From Hofstenia miamia (taxonomy: Eukaryota; Xenacoelomorpha; Acoela): DNA of 64,000 nucleotides. The translations under genes were made by a program, and so were the position numbers. The stretch spans positions 1,014,533-1,078,532 of the forward strand of contig SCFE01000098.1 in the NCBI GenBank assembly GCA_004352715.1, given 5' to 3'. Of the stretch, positions 45,230 to 57,177 are shown piece by piece. Positions within the stretch are counted from its first letter, which is position 1, and the number at the start of each line of letters is the position of its first letter. Below the pieces are notes generated by a model. It was not told the DNA's origin. It made no database searches and saw only the letters and a program-made list of their open reading frames with translations.

Positions 45230-46490
45230 TTTTTTAGTGTGGGGTGTTTGTAGATAGGGGTTTCATATTGGGTTGGGTGTTTTTTTATTATTAACCATTT
45301 GTAAATAGAAAAACTTCAAAAGTGATCATGTTCCAATGCCATGAGTCTCGAAAACGTTTTCGGTTTTTGGAAAAGAACTTGGTTATTTTTGATTTCACCA
45401 TCCTTTGGATTTTCTTCATATTAATCAGTTTGTTAATTTCTAAAAGCATGACCATAACTTCAAAAAATGAACCAAAAGATCGATTTGATTTGTCTTGATC
45501 ATAATCCATGTAAGATGTACCATTCAATATCTAGTTTCTATATTACACAATTCACAGCTTTTGTTTTGGATTATATCATGTCAATGGCTTCATAACAACT
45601 ACCAGCTGACCAATCAGCGTTGATATGACAACGTAAGTATTGAGCAAATTACAAATGAAATATTAGCTGTGAATCACGCAGTTCTCATTGGCTAATCATT
45701 TATATGCTTAGCTAGTAGTATTGGTAATAGCATCAAATATCTCCGTTTTTTTACAATTAGCTTAACAATTTTTGCTTACTGCTAATAAATGTATTGTTAA
45801 TAATCTCCAGAGCTTGTTGTTAGCAAAATATTCTTAGTCTAATCATCTAACAAAATTTAAGTTAAGATATGAACTGAAGGAAGCTACACACGAGGTCTGT
45901 CACTAGGATAACAGACTGGGTTTGTACTATTTGGAAAACGTAAAAAGGCACGATCTGAAATAAAGGCTCATATCAAAAGAAACCAAACAACCTTGCAAAA
46001 TTCATTTGCACATGTGTTAGTCATTACACAGTTGAGCTCCCAAACGTATGAATTCTATTTGTCCGATGTCATTCAAAATAGAAGAACAAGTAGCATTTCC
46101 TTTGTCTTTGACTGTTTTCTGTTTCGGTGATCAATGCTTCTTACATTGAAATCTTTGTGCTTTGACTCCCAGATTGTACTTATAAGCCCGTGTCTTTTTA
46201 TCTGTTGTAATGGCAGGCAAGTCGGAAACTGCTTCCAGTCTTTTATTGTTGTTTTGTCGCATCTGCTTATATGCTTTACCATCTTTTCACAAATATTAGT
46301 GATAACAAAATTTTGCGTGATGATTTTTCACATTGTGATTGCCAGTTCATCTGTAATAATTCTTACTGTGATTCTATGATCGTTAACTACAAATCGCTTG
46401 AAGCATTTTTCAGTCTCTATTTATTGCCTGCAAGTTTTGAGTTTGCAATAATGTTGAAACCTCTTGACTGAAGTGTGGCTACAAATTTAG
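45230..46490. other. Spacer with unsupported frames
   Basis: A G/T-rich patch (45225-45290) follows the small frame. Minus 45527-45291 and plus 46134-46471 contain 65-80-codon frames with partly balanced composition, but no domain, splice site pair or element end supports them. Confidence 0.4.
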
Positions 46491-46498
46491 AACTATTA

Positions 46499-47084
46499 CT
46501 GTAGAATGGGGGAACTTTAATAATGTATTTACAAAACCTTTTTAGATTTTTGCTGATTGACTTAAATTCTAAACTTTTAAAAAATGCTAAATTCATAGCT
46601 TTTTTAAAATTTAAATATTACAACAATAATGCTTATGTACTCATTAGAGCAGTTGAAGTGGGGTAACTTTAAACAATAATTTTATCCGAACGTGCTCATT
46701 TAAATCCATTGTTTTTTTGCTGTGGGTCATGGTCTCATGTTCCTAGATAAACATTTGCACGATTGATGTTATTGGATTTTTTATGACAGGAATGTTTCAT
46801 TTGAAAAAATTTGAAACCCAATCGCTTCTTTGCAAATTGTTTCGAAACCTGGCTCCTCATGACTTTTTCTTTTCATCTTTTGTGACGGACTTCCAGTTTA
46901 TTTAAGGGAAATCCTCAGTTCAAAATTTATGAAGTGACACACTCTTCTACTTCCAAAAAAAACTTGCAACCTTTTAGTGCGTGTTAATTGAGAATGAAGT
47001 GACAAAAGCTAGTCATGTGCATGGCTATTTGGGATTAATATTTTTAAAAGTTACCTCACATACTTAAGTTCCGCCGTTCTACAG
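46499..47084. mobile_element. TA-flanked element with 20-base terminal repeats
   Basis: The left end CTGTAGAATGGGGGAACTTT matches the right end, which in reverse reads CTGTAGAACGGCGGAACTTA, with a few mismatches. TA flanks each end (46497-46498, 47085-47086), the target duplication of Tc1/mariner-type elements. The interior (586 bases in all) has no transposase frame, so it is non-autonomous. An internal echo of the end (GTGGGGTAACTTTAAA) sits near 46660. Confidence 0.65.
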
Positions 47085-47484
47085 TATAATATATATATGC
47101 ATGTACCTCCTTCTACGTAAAGGCAAACTTCCAAAATGTGTATAGAAAGGAATCGGGAGCTGATTCATTTAGACTCGACATCTTTTTCTTCATCAATATT
47201 GAATAGATCTTATCCATAAAATGCTCGTTGAGCACAATAGTCGAAAGAATTTACATGGAAAACCAATGTTATGCAGATAAGGAGGTATATGTGTGTCTAC
47301 ATACCTATATATATGTAGCTGGTCAAAATCTAATGCCTATTTGTCTTTAAAACAGTTTTTCTAATATCATTTAGCAATATTTTAACTTTCAACTTAGTCA
47401 TTATTGTATTCAAATTACTTTCGCCATCACATTACCCATGGTTGAAAACTATTCTGCGAAAGTCAGCATATCTGAGTGATCTAC

Positions 47485-47800
47485 TTACTTCATGGTGATC
47501 GTGAAATTGTTGTCCACGAATAAGTAAATGAAAATCAGAGGTAGTGGAATTGGGCTGTAAAGTGAATGTGAAACCACAAACCAACCCATTCGAGACATTG
47601 CTGTCGTATGTAACGATGTGTGAGGTCCGTAATTATGCAACAGAAATATGTGCACATTTTCTGCGGGTCTCATTCTTCCAATGGCCTCTCTTAGTTTCTT
47701 CACATTAGAAATGTATTTTTCTCTGTTCTCTACAAAATCCAATAGCACAACAACTTTGCGATCTCAAAGACCTGTCAAAGATGCCTTCTTTTTTATCTTT
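47485..47800 (-). pseudogene. Mariner-type transposase fragment
   Basis: The minus-strand frame reads LLDFVENREKYISNVKKL, then VHIFLLHNYGPHTSLHT, then GWFVVSHSLYSP. These follow the mariner layout in which a WWDxKGxxxxE block precedes LHDNARPH and GWxxxxHPxYSPDLAPSD. Here the second catalytic Asp is replaced (LLHNYG for LHDNAR) and the third Asp region is unrecognisable (IPLPLIF), so the enzyme would be dead. Only about 90 codons remain. Confidence 0.65.
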
Positions 47801-47809
47801 GAATGGTGA

Positions 47810-50018
47810 ATTTCTACAGACGAAGGAATCAGGATGGCCTCACCGCATTGGCTATTGGTTTAGTTCAGGGATCCTTAGAGAATACCCCTCGATGTCGTGT
47901 GAATGAAGAAGTTGATGGTTGACCACTTCTCAGCTTGTCAAAGCTAAAGTTTTCATCTGAGGTTTTCTAACCAAAGGCGGGCATTGCTATTTCAATAACG
48001 GTTTCACTGTAAACGCTACTATGGGTATATCGTAACGGCTGAGTAACCTTTTTTAGTTAACCTAAATCATACCTTACATCTGGTGTCATCTCTTACGCTG
48101 GTATTGACTAAAAAACATGATTTTAATGCCACAGTGAGTAGTCTCTCAAACCCACTCAAGGAAACGAGATTTTACAGATGATGAGATTCAACCCGATGTT
48201 TAATGTTATATGCTTTCGAAGGATAGTAGCCTTTTCATTTTGATTCTTATTAATGACCCTTTGACAAACGGGCATTGCTTTTCGATCAGCTCTCATATGT
48301 ATATATGTGTGTGTGCGTGTGTGTGTAGTGCTGTAAGTGCACTTGAAACTAAATGCTAGCCATTCATTGACAATTCAGCAAGAATTGAATCATCTTGTTC
48401 GCAGCTAACTTTTGTTAAACCATGTGAACGAAAAGTTTTGTTCGCAAAAGTCTGAACTACCTTGAAATGATTCTGAAAACACTGCTAAACAAAATTTTCC
48501 AGCCATTTCTCAAGAACTAGCTTTTGGAAAAAAGAGGCAAGCTTCAAACAAATCTTGTTCAAAATGGAGTTTTGAAATTTGATTGTTGGATATCGGTTTA
48601 TACATTTTTTTCTGTTTTGTTTTTAGTATAGATTTAGAGCACCACAAAAATGAGACAATGTGATTAGACCAATATTAAAGCACTATTGTTTTTAAAAATT
48701 TAAATTTTTGTGCATCCAAATTTAACATTAATATTTTTCTACACTTGGCCATTTTTAAAAAAAAATCAATTTATTGTTGAATACTATGCTAACAGTGTCA
48801 CATTGTCTTAAGTGTAAATTAACTTTTGTCCAATTACACTGATTATCACTATGTAGGGCATTTAAGATTAATTTAGTATTTATAGTTTTGTAGTTTATAT
48901 TTGTAAATAAAAATATTTTTATAAATAAAGAATTAGTGTAATTATTAATAAAACTTCATATTTATTGTTTTTTCTATCTTTTAATTAATACAAGAATACC
49001 GAGCCTTTTCTTGCTCAGACTTTAAAAATTCAATATTATTTCCAATGAAACCTTCTAAAATTAACTAGTTAATTAACTGATATCTTCGCAGAACATGCAG
49101 TTTGTCTATAAATTTAGCAGGAAGCCTTTTACAGTGTTTTGTGTTTTTTATAATTCAGCAGTGTTACTGACTTTTTTGTAGTAAATTGATACTAGAGAGA
49201 ATATTTGAATATAAAATTATTAATGTGTTAAATTACTATTCTAAGCTTACTTCGATTAATTTCCATTCAACTAAATTTAAAATGTCTTCTACCTTACTGA
49301 ACAAGAATCCTGTATCTAACTCTGAACGTTTTATTTAATTTCTTCTAATCTATTGTTTTCTCCTAAAATTTTTTTGTAAACGTCTAGATTCTTATCGCCC
49401 TATTTTCATTTGTTTGCATCTTTTCCTTGTTTTTGAAACAATCGCCCTTAACGTCCTCTTTCCTGCTATCAGATCATTGATTTCAAATTCTCAATAGCGG
49501 TATATACTTATACCGAACAGATCTACTTTTCGTCTCTTCTCGAATTTGCATGTTTCCATTTTGATAATTTAATCTACTTTGAATTCTCAAAGGTTTCTGA
49601 CTTATTTGTAGACTGTTTACCTCGATTTTGATTCCCCCTCCACATCTTTCATCTTCAGTTATATTACTAGTTGTAGCCAATATCATTTCCGAGGTATATT
49701 TTGAGACCTCCGCTGTTCTCTTTTTTTAAAGATGGCCTTTTGTTCTTCCAAACATCATTTTAAATATTCCAAATTCCAATTACGTCAGATTTTGGAATCT
49801 AAAGGTGTAGTGATTTCTAGTTTTCTTTCATATTTGCACATGTCTATTGCAAAAAAAAGTTTTCAAATACCTAAGTATTCTATTTCTTCCTGTTCGAATT
49901 CTTAGATCAAGATTGCCTTATTTAAATCTTGTTGTCATCGTTTTCGTATCAATGTTTATCATTAGATCATTCTTCTCTTAAACTTCAAGAGTATTACATC
50001 GTACTCTAGGAATTTTCA
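47810..50018. other. Spacer, nothing firmly recognised
   Basis: A (GT)n-like run lies at about 48299-48327. A minus-strand frame at 49686-49483 (67 codons, Arg/Asn/Ile-rich) and neighbouring sequence up to 49900 look weakly coding, but I cannot assign them. Confidence 0.4.
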
Positions 50019-50325
50019 TATTTTTCTATCGCTTTTTCACATTAATATGCCATCTATGCATGCTAAGCAGTGGTGCAGATAAGAGGGTGGTTCCCGAGTA
50101 TCGGGAAACCCAGCGCTTTCGGAAAGCCTTTTCAACTATACTTTGGATAGTGCACAAATAATTATAATCGCGAATCTTGTTGGTGTAATTAATTATTATA
50201 TCCGCCATTAAAGCAAATTTCAACGTGGTTATATCATAGCAGAGATGTGAGTAATATGTTTAAATATAAATACATGTGTTTAAACATATTTTACAATTAA
50301 AAACATTGTGGTGATATGAATTATG
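50019..50325. repeat. 307-base block repeated across a 21-N gap (copy 1)
   Basis: The block reads the same as 50347-50653 throughout. The 21-base N tract separates them. Duplicated contig ends are the simplest explanation. Confidence 0.85.
50089..50130. ncRNA. Paired GC-rich hairpins ending in T run
   Basis: GGTTCCCGAGTATCGGGAAACC (50089-50110) folds with CCCGA/TCGGG pairing, and GCTTTCGGAAAGC (50115-50127) is a second near-perfect hairpin. CTTTT follows at once. In an AT-rich setting this compact, GC-rich double hairpin followed by four T could be the end of a short RNA polymerase III transcript or a mobile element terminus. It does not fit a tRNA or 5S fold. The copy at 50347-50653 is probably the same locus assembled twice. 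Confidence 0.25.
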
Positions 50326-50346
50326 NNNNNNNNNNNNNNNNNNNNN

Positions 50347-50653
50347 TATTTTTCTATCGCTTTTTCACATTAATATGCCATCTATGCATGCTAAGCAGTG
50401 GTGCAGATAAGAGGGTGGTTCCCGAGTATCGGGAAACCCAGCGCTTTCGGAAAGCCTTTTCAACTATACTTTGGATAGTGCACAAATAATTATAATCGCG
50501 AATCTTGTTGGTGTAATTAATTATTATATCCGCCATTAAAGCAAATTTCAACGTGGTTATATCATAGCAGAGATGTGAGTAATATGTTTAAATATAAATA
50601 CATGTGTTTAAACATATTTTACAATTAAAAACATTGTGGTGATATGAATTATG
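50347..50653. repeat. 307-base block repeated across a 21-N gap (copy 2)
   Basis: Second copy of 50019-50325. Beyond it the sequence continues uniquely (GCTAAGTCTG). Confidence 0.85.
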
Positions 50654-52200
50654 GCTAAGTCTGAAACAAAACATTATCCTGCCCTGTACGGATTTGCATT
50701 TATTTTATCCTGTCCGGATTTATTAAGATAAACTTTTACATTTCAAGAGTAGCAATTTCTTACATTTTTCATATGAAATGACTGTAGACATGTCATCAAA
50801 CATGTTTCTAGCTACACCCTCTCATTAGCTAGCTTATGATCAACAATACATGGAATAGCAATGAATTATAATCTCGTTACGTTAAAATAATATGTTGTTC
50901 TGTGTTCCAAAATTCCCTAATCAACGTTTACCTGTACAAAAATTTGTCCGCCATTGTCAACGCATATTAGCCTGCTTATTACGAAAGTTTAATGTTTATT
51001 GAATGTAAGTGGCGTCAAACCATTTAATAAATCAGGGGGCTTAAAGCTCAACAAATTTTTTATGTGAGAGTGGGTAAAGAATTAGACATTATTACCCTCG
51101 AACATCTTTGGAATTTCATAACTTCTTATAATTTTTTGAAAAAATTATTAGGCACTTTTAACTCACGAGTTCTCAGCACGATAGGGAATATTCCTATCTA
51201 GATTATGGCGTAAATTTGCTCGATTTCTTCAACCCTGATGCCTCTAATACCTCTGACGCAACTGGTTTGGGAGGCCTATCTATACATATAAGGAAAAGTT
51301 AGTTAAAATGCGGTGTTCCTCGCATGTGTTCTAAACTTTAAAATTATCTGAATGTTAGGTTTCAAATGTATTTTTCTTTAAAGTTGCATTCTTGGAAAAT
51401 GCTGAAGCTTTGCTTAGATTGGTCACGAACGTTTCTTTTTAAACTAGCACAATTTACATATTTAATGTTTCTTTAGAAAATATTTTGCTGTTCAAGCTAC
51501 TAGTAATCATTTTAAACTTCTATTTCATAATATGTAAAATATGCTCTCAAAAATCCAAACAAGAATTGGTTTGCTTCTGATGTTTCATAAAAAACCATTT
51601 CTTGCAAGGAAGTAGTCTTCAATGTGGAAAAAATTCTGCATTGTGGCAATATACTAAATTTACATGCATGTTATACATTTTGACAAGGTTAAGAAAAAGA
51701 AAATAAATATTTATAAATAATTGCTTTGAATAAAGAACTATAAACTACTGCAAAAGTTGTCATGAGTCAAAATATTGCCAAATTTAAAAATTCGTACAAT
51801 ATATTTGATTTGATGTTGCTTATTATTCAAGATCAAAGTTTTAACTTTTTTTAACAACTCATCCTTAAGAATAAGCTCACTTTCAGAAGAAAACTCAATT
51901 GGTAGCTGCCTCATTCAAATTTGCAAGAATGTAATACATTTGCTTGATGTGATTGTGAATAATATCTTAGCTTGCAAAATTTAATTTATTTTGGAAAGAT
52001 AGTCTAAACATTTATTGGTCTTTTCTGGCTTTGCTGAAATACCTTCACATTTCAATAAAATTTCACTTTATAAATAGCTTTTACTTGGTTATAAAAAGAA
52101 ATATTGAAGCATCGTATATATTGATATAAGAAATTTCAGCAAATTATTCCTCTAAAATCTCAATTGTGAATTACTAACAATAATCTGGAAGTTTTTTTTA
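50654..52200. other. AT-rich spacer, nothing recognised
   Basis: No supported gene, RNA or element terminus. Confidence 0.55.
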
Positions 52201-52204
52201 AAAG

Positions 52205-53320
52205 TACAGTAGAAGAAGAAGAAAGAAGAAGAAAAATCTATATTCAGAAATTGTTTTAACAATAAATAGAAGTACTGATAACAAATTCTGAAAGCGTCAA
52301 GAAAGTAATACAAAATTAAACAAAGAAAAGAAAACTGACTATTTACAAATAAAAAGTGGTTAACTTGGGCTATGGCGATTGCTAGTTTCTATTAATAGAG
52401 TAATCAGGATTATAAAATTTATAACCTCGCCATTTCAGTTTTTTTATATTATAAGTGCAAAAATATTTTTAATATTCATTTTAAAGTTTTTTAATTTACT
52501 TATTTGTTTAATATATTTTGGTAATTCATTCCACATATTTATAGCTGTGTTTAGAAATGAATTTTTCATTATTCGTTTCTTATACCTAATAGGTTGAATT
52601 ATGTGTGTTCTTTTATTTTGTTTATTGACTAATTTTGCAGCAAGAAAGTCATTTTTGTAGTATGGGAAAGTATTGTTAACTATTTTGAAGAACGTCGTTA
52701 AGACATTTATATGGATGTAACATTGCGGATGTAAAAATAATTTTGAAATTTTTCTATATTCATTATTCTTATTAAAGCTATGATTATTTACTGCTACTTT
52801 AATAGCCCAATTTAGTTGCACTTGGAATTTCCTGAGAAATTGTTGGTTTATATCTGTGTAGAGTACATTGGCATAGTTAAAATGACTTAATATTAGAGCA
52901 TATATTAATTGAATTTTTGCTTTAGTTGGAAGTTTTTGAGAAANCATTTATATGGATGTAACATTGCGGATGTAAAAATAATTTTGAAATTTTTCTATAT
53001 TCATTATTCTTATTAAAGCTATGATTATTTACTGCTACTTTAATAGCCCAATTTAGTTGCACTTGGAATTTCCTGAGAAATTGTTGGTTTATATCTGTGT
53101 AGAGTATATTGGCATAGTTAAAATGACTTAATATTAGAGCATATATTAATTGAATTTTTGCTTTAGTTGGAAGTTTTTGAGAAATTAAGTTAATTGCTTT
53201 AATCGATATGGCCATTTTTCTAATAACATGATTTAGTTGCTCTTCAAAATTTAGATTTTTGTCAAAAATTATTCCGAGGTATTGGAAGAAAAATTCACCC
53301 AGAAAATCAAAGATCATGTT
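52205..53320 (-). pseudogene. Non-LTR retrotransposon, RT C-terminal region and 3' tail
   Basis: Minus-strand coding starts near 53300 with YLGIIFDKNLNFEEQL, the block after the reverse transcriptase palm. It continues with LIYALILSHFNYAN and a C-terminal FLNTAINMWNELPKYI, ending at a stop at 52444. About 200 bases of 3' untranslated sequence lead into a (TTC)n-like tail at 52237-52205. The element is 5'-truncated. The reading frame itself is intact apart from a single N at 52944, so the copy is young. A near-identical duplication around that N is described separately. Confidence 0.8.
52704..52943. repeat. 240-base block duplicated at 52945-53184 across a single N
   Basis: The two blocks are the same except for at least one substitution (GAGTACATTGG against GAGTATATTGG). 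One N separates them. A single difference suggests two haplotypes placed in tandem by the assembler. Confidence 0.8.
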
Positions 53321-53329
53321 TTTTATGTA

Positions 53330-53520
53330 AAATGAACACTTTGGTACCTATGTACAGTGATATATGCTATAGTAAATTATCCATAGCCTGGAAGATTTTG
53401 TTTTTGTAATTTATGTGATTTGCATATATGGGTTTTGTGAATTTTTTGACGCTATACAGATAAATTACCAGTTATTAAATTGTGAACATTTATGAATAAA
53501 GAATCTCTTATCTATCTTAT
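53330..53520 (+). mobile_element. 3' end of a non-LTR element with TATCT-type tail
   Basis: AATAAAGAATCTCTTATCTATCTTATT at 53494-53520 has the AATAAAG plus TCTTATC microsatellite typical of non-LTR 3' ends. The preceding 170 bases would be its 3' untranslated part. No coding sequence remains. Confidence 0.45.
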
Positions 53521-53684
53521 TAAATAAAATTTACACAGAAATTTACCCTGAGTATCCCAAAAATTACTTTCTATTGCGATAACACAGTTTTTTATTGTTT
53601 TAGTATGAGTAACTTAAATTATGCGAATATCTTGTTCACTGACATAAATTGCGAAATGGTAAGGAAACTTGAAGTGGGCACCAA

Positions 53685-54170
53685 ATGAATGCAAAAAATT
53701 CTTCGTATACCAAAGATTATATCTCTGCATCTACTTTTTTTCCAAAGCAATTAATTGTCTACAATGCCATTGTTTATTTCTTTAAAATAATCTATAAAAT
53801 TCAACCCTATCACGAAATTTCATTTCCAATACATTGCCTCAAGCAAAATGAAATATCAAGAAACTTTTCATGCATTAAATTTAATGAAAGAATCGTATTT
53901 GAAATCCTTCATACTCAAGCCTATCTTCAAGATCTTGGTTGGGATTTACGTTTTATAACAGTTATTATACAATTTCTCGACATTAACAATTAATCCAAAG
54001 TCTGAGCAGCATCATTTATCTATGTGTTAAATCCTGTTGTAAATATTCCATATTTTTTATCGTTGTTTTTGTATTTCATGACACTATTCTGCTAATTTTT
54101 CAGTGTTTCATTGCTATAAGAATTAACAGAATAAAGACTATCTTATCTTATCTTATCCTATCTATATTCA
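53685..54170 (+). mobile_element. Second TATCT-tailed non-LTR 3' end with a 102-codon frame
   Basis: A frame at 53685-53993 is followed by about 135 bases and then AATAAAGACTATCTTATCTTA and more TCTTATC units (54130-54165). The tail is the same type as at 53494-53520. The frame is not recognised; it may be the extreme C-terminus of an element or chance. Confidence 0.4.
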
Positions 54171-55190
54171 ATACATGCAATTGTGCAATATATCTCCTTA
54201 GCATACGTAAATGTATATGTAACATGTCCTATTTACGAAAATTGCCTTCAGAAATGAAATCACCGTGGTTGTTTGTTAGTGTACTCTATTACAAAAAATG
54301 AGAAATTGGCATTGAAAATTAACAAAATTTGAATTCTTTGAAATAATTTTTATAATAAACTTTGAAAATAGGTAAAAAAATATAATATATGGATGAATCA
54401 GGATTTTTGGAAGCTTTAGACGTCTTACACTAAATGAGAAATTAGGCATATTTTTCCAATACTAGGAATTAATGGTAGGTGTGCTGTAATTTAATTCTCA
54501 GCTCTCTAAGTTTTGGAGGTTTTTCAATATATCGGTTCGCTACAGTATAAATTATAAGCACTTAATTATATATTTTTATTGATAAAAGTAAATGCTTTAC
54601 AATATTTTTTTATGTAATTCCATATATTTATATACAAAGAAACTGGGGAGAAAATATATAACAATAACAATAATAATATTAATAATAATGTTTATTTATA
54701 TTATTATTGCTATTGTTATATTACCTTCTACTCTTTATAGTGGTGCTGATTAACATTTTTACTATTATGATGGCGCTGATTAAATAACCAATTATAGCGC
54801 CAGTAATTATTTTTTTGCGAAAATACCAGATGCCACTGATTATAATTATCACTATTAACTAAAATGTCTATGAAAAACGACTGGTTTTACATTGTTTATC
54901 TGAAGTAAACTAATTACTTGTTGCATTCATTTTGAAATTATTGAATATGACTCTATCTTGGCATTTTTTGATAGAACTTTTTATATTATAATATTAAAGA
55001 AGAAATTACAGTTGAATAATCAGTGGCCATTTTGAAATGCTTAGTTCATAATAAACGCCTCTAATATTTAACAGTTGTAATCAATCTCACTTTAATAATT
55101 TAATTTCGAAAACTTTAATTTTTTTGTAATTTTTTTCTACTCTAATTTCATTCTCTTAATCTGTGCAAATATTAGATGCTGTTCTACAAG
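54170..55190. repeat. Spacer with ATAATA tracts and GGCGCTGATTA words
   Basis: AATAATA tracts at 54660-54722 are mirrored and can fold. Immediately after, GGTGCTGATTAA (54742), GGCGCTGATTAA (54772), a reversed GCGCCAGTAATTA (54797) and GCCACTGATTATAA (54831) form four degenerate copies of one word. No gene is seen in the remainder. Confidence 0.4.
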
Positions 55191-55196
55191 CGTGTA

Positions 55197-55467
55197 TCGA
55201 GAATTTCTAAAAAAGGGGGGCAATCCTTATTAGAGACATATAGGAATGGGCAGATTTTTCACCCGTGCTCGCCCATGCATAAATGATAAACATACCAAAA
55301 AGACAGACGGAGTTAATAAGAATAACATGAAATACTACTTTTTTGCACTTTATGTCAAACAAAATGAGTGTTCATCAATATATCGATCATATCGTATGGG
55401 AATTAGTTGAAATTGGCCTGCCCCAAAGAAGGGGGGAGGTGCAAGGCTCCCCATAAATACGCCCCTG
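55197..55467. mobile_element. MITE, family member 2
   Basis: Same family and orientation as 36600-36877, starting CAAGCGTGTATCGAG and ending ATACGCCCCTG. The flanks CTGTTCTA and CTGCTGAA agree only in part. It differs from the first copy by substitutions and small indels, including a longer G run near the right end. Confidence 0.75.
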
Positions 55468-55622
55468 CTGCTGAACGAAGATTAAGATAGGAAATACTGC
55501 TTTTAGGTATAGCTGCGGTAAAAAAATGAGAAACTGAATTTTTTCAATCACTTAGCAAAAAAAAATGCACAGTAACAAAATATATATCGAATTAAGTTTC
55601 CTATAAGTTTTTGTAAAATAAA

Positions 55623-56040
55623 TTAGACATTGCATCCGGAGAAAATACATTTAAAAAATCTCTTCATAATTGACTTCATCAAATTCTTCTGCATTTTCGG
55701 AGTAATTTGTTCTGTAGACTCCAGCAAATATTTCTTCAGTTTTAGCATATTTTTGGATTTTTCTTTTCCATATTGTCCTTCATGATCCCCCTGACATTTT
55801 CTATAGGTGAGTTGGGAGGCCAATGCAAAATTTACAGATTTTTTTACTAAAAAATTTGTAAGTATGTTTTGAAGTACGGGAAGGGGGATCGCTACATCTT
55901 GCTGAAGAACCATCAAACCCGATACCACCGGTTCGCAAGTGGGATAAACTCTGTTAAAATATCAGTATACTCTGAACTACCAATAGTAACTCCTTACGCA
56001 GCCTTTTTTGTATTTGAAAATTCTTTCTCATTTTTTTACC
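55623..56040 (-). pseudogene. Tc1-like transposase C-terminal fragment, frameshifted
   Basis: The minus-strand sequence contains VLQQDVAIP near 55900, the QQDxAxxH block with the second catalytic Asp but lacking the His. In another frame NSPIENVRGIMKDNMEK (about 55812-55760) is the SPDLNPIENxW block with the catalytic Glu. The tail with ITPKMQKNLMKSIMKR then follows the usual Tc1 end. A frameshift between the two and loss of the N-terminal half mark it as a relic. It is unrelated in detail to the copy at 7.9-8.5 kb. Confidence 0.65.
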
Positions 56041-56049
56041 GGAATTATA

Positions 56050-56627
56050 ATTAGCAAAAAAAGACAATGATTCTCGGCCGTATTTATGATTAAATATAAT
56101 TGAAGCTGCATGACATTGTACTTGCTATAGCGAGGACATTATATATTATACTTTCGCCTGTGTTCACCAATATGATCATGCTTACGTGCAAAATTGAATG
56201 TATTTAATGACCAGTTAAATGTTTTTGACGATAAATAGCGGCTATTTTTATTCAAGTTAATAAATATAAATGAACAATGATGTAATTGCGATAAACAAAA
56301 TGCATGCAATAATTAAACTTGACAATCGTGTCCTAAATATTTGTGGTGGTATAAGTATCTAAAGCCAGAAGCCATTTTTGTATCTTTTGTAGGAAAAATA
56401 TAAATCTTTATCAAAATCAACACTTAAATACGTAACATGATCACTTTGTTTTATTTGAACACTTGTTTTTTCTTTTACAAAATTGGGGGGAAATATTATA
56501 AATTGTGTTTCTTCAATAAGGAATACCTAGAAAAATGTTATATCACTTTGTATTTTTTTGTGGTAGTAAATGCATCATTATCTGTATTTATGTGTCATCA
56601 ACAAATTGATATTTTGAAAACAAACAA

Positions 56628-56664
<37 letters not shown>
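56050..56664. other. AT-rich spacer ending in an AT microsatellite
   Basis: Nothing recognised. An (AT)n tract from about 56632 leads into the gap. Confidence 0.5.
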
Positions 56665-56804
56665 NNNNNNNNNNNNNNNNNNNNNNNNNNNNNNNNNNNN
56701 NNNNNNNNNNNNNNNNNNNNNNNNNNNNNNNNNNNNNNNNNNNNNNNNNNNNNNNNNNNNNNNNNNNNNNNNNNNNNNNNNNNNNNNNNNNNNNNNNNNN
56801 NNNN
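56665..56804. other. Assembly gap (140 N)
   Basis: Flanked on both sides by AT dinucleotide repeats, so probably a collapsed microsatellite. Confidence 0.95.
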
Positions 56805-56829
56805 TATATATATATGTACAGTAATTGAT

Positions 56830-57145
56830 TACATGTGGTTCAGTGGTTTGGGTAGATGACAGTAAATACTTGCTGAATTGTTTAGACACAGTACAAAAAC
56901 GAGCTGTACGACTTGATATAATAGCAAATTATACACATATTTGTGTTATCATACGTCTAAGAGATCAAAGACTCTATAACTATGTTCAATAAAATCATTC
57001 GCAGCCTCTTTCTAGTGTGCTATCTTCTCGGACAGAATACTCTGCCTCCACACTTAGACAGAGACTGCCTGGCTGCTTAAAGGCCAAAATCGAGAGGCAA
57101 TTATCTGTCTATCCAAATAGATTTTCAAGAGGAACTTTATTTTAG
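56830..57145 (+). pseudogene. Non-LTR RT C-terminal fragment
   Basis: The frame reads LLNCLDTVQKRAVRL, then IIRLRDQRLYNYV, then HSQPLSSVLSSRTEYSAS and LRQRLPG. This is the LDxVQxRAxRL block and following RRxxxxLxxxY region that close many non-LTR reverse transcriptases. One stop interrupts it. It ends about 20 bases before an opposite-strand R2-like element. Confidence 0.65.
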
Positions 57146-57177
57146 ATTCGCTTTTGTGCTGAATCGGTTGTCATGCA

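Noticed and set aside
45291-45527. 78-codon minus-strand frame with KSKITKFFSKNRKRF
   Set aside because: Basic but featureless; nothing beyond an open frame supports it.
50061-50130. tRNA or 5S rRNA origin of the GC-rich hairpins
   Set aside because: The stems do not fit a cloverleaf, and no A/B-box pair at tRNA spacing is present.
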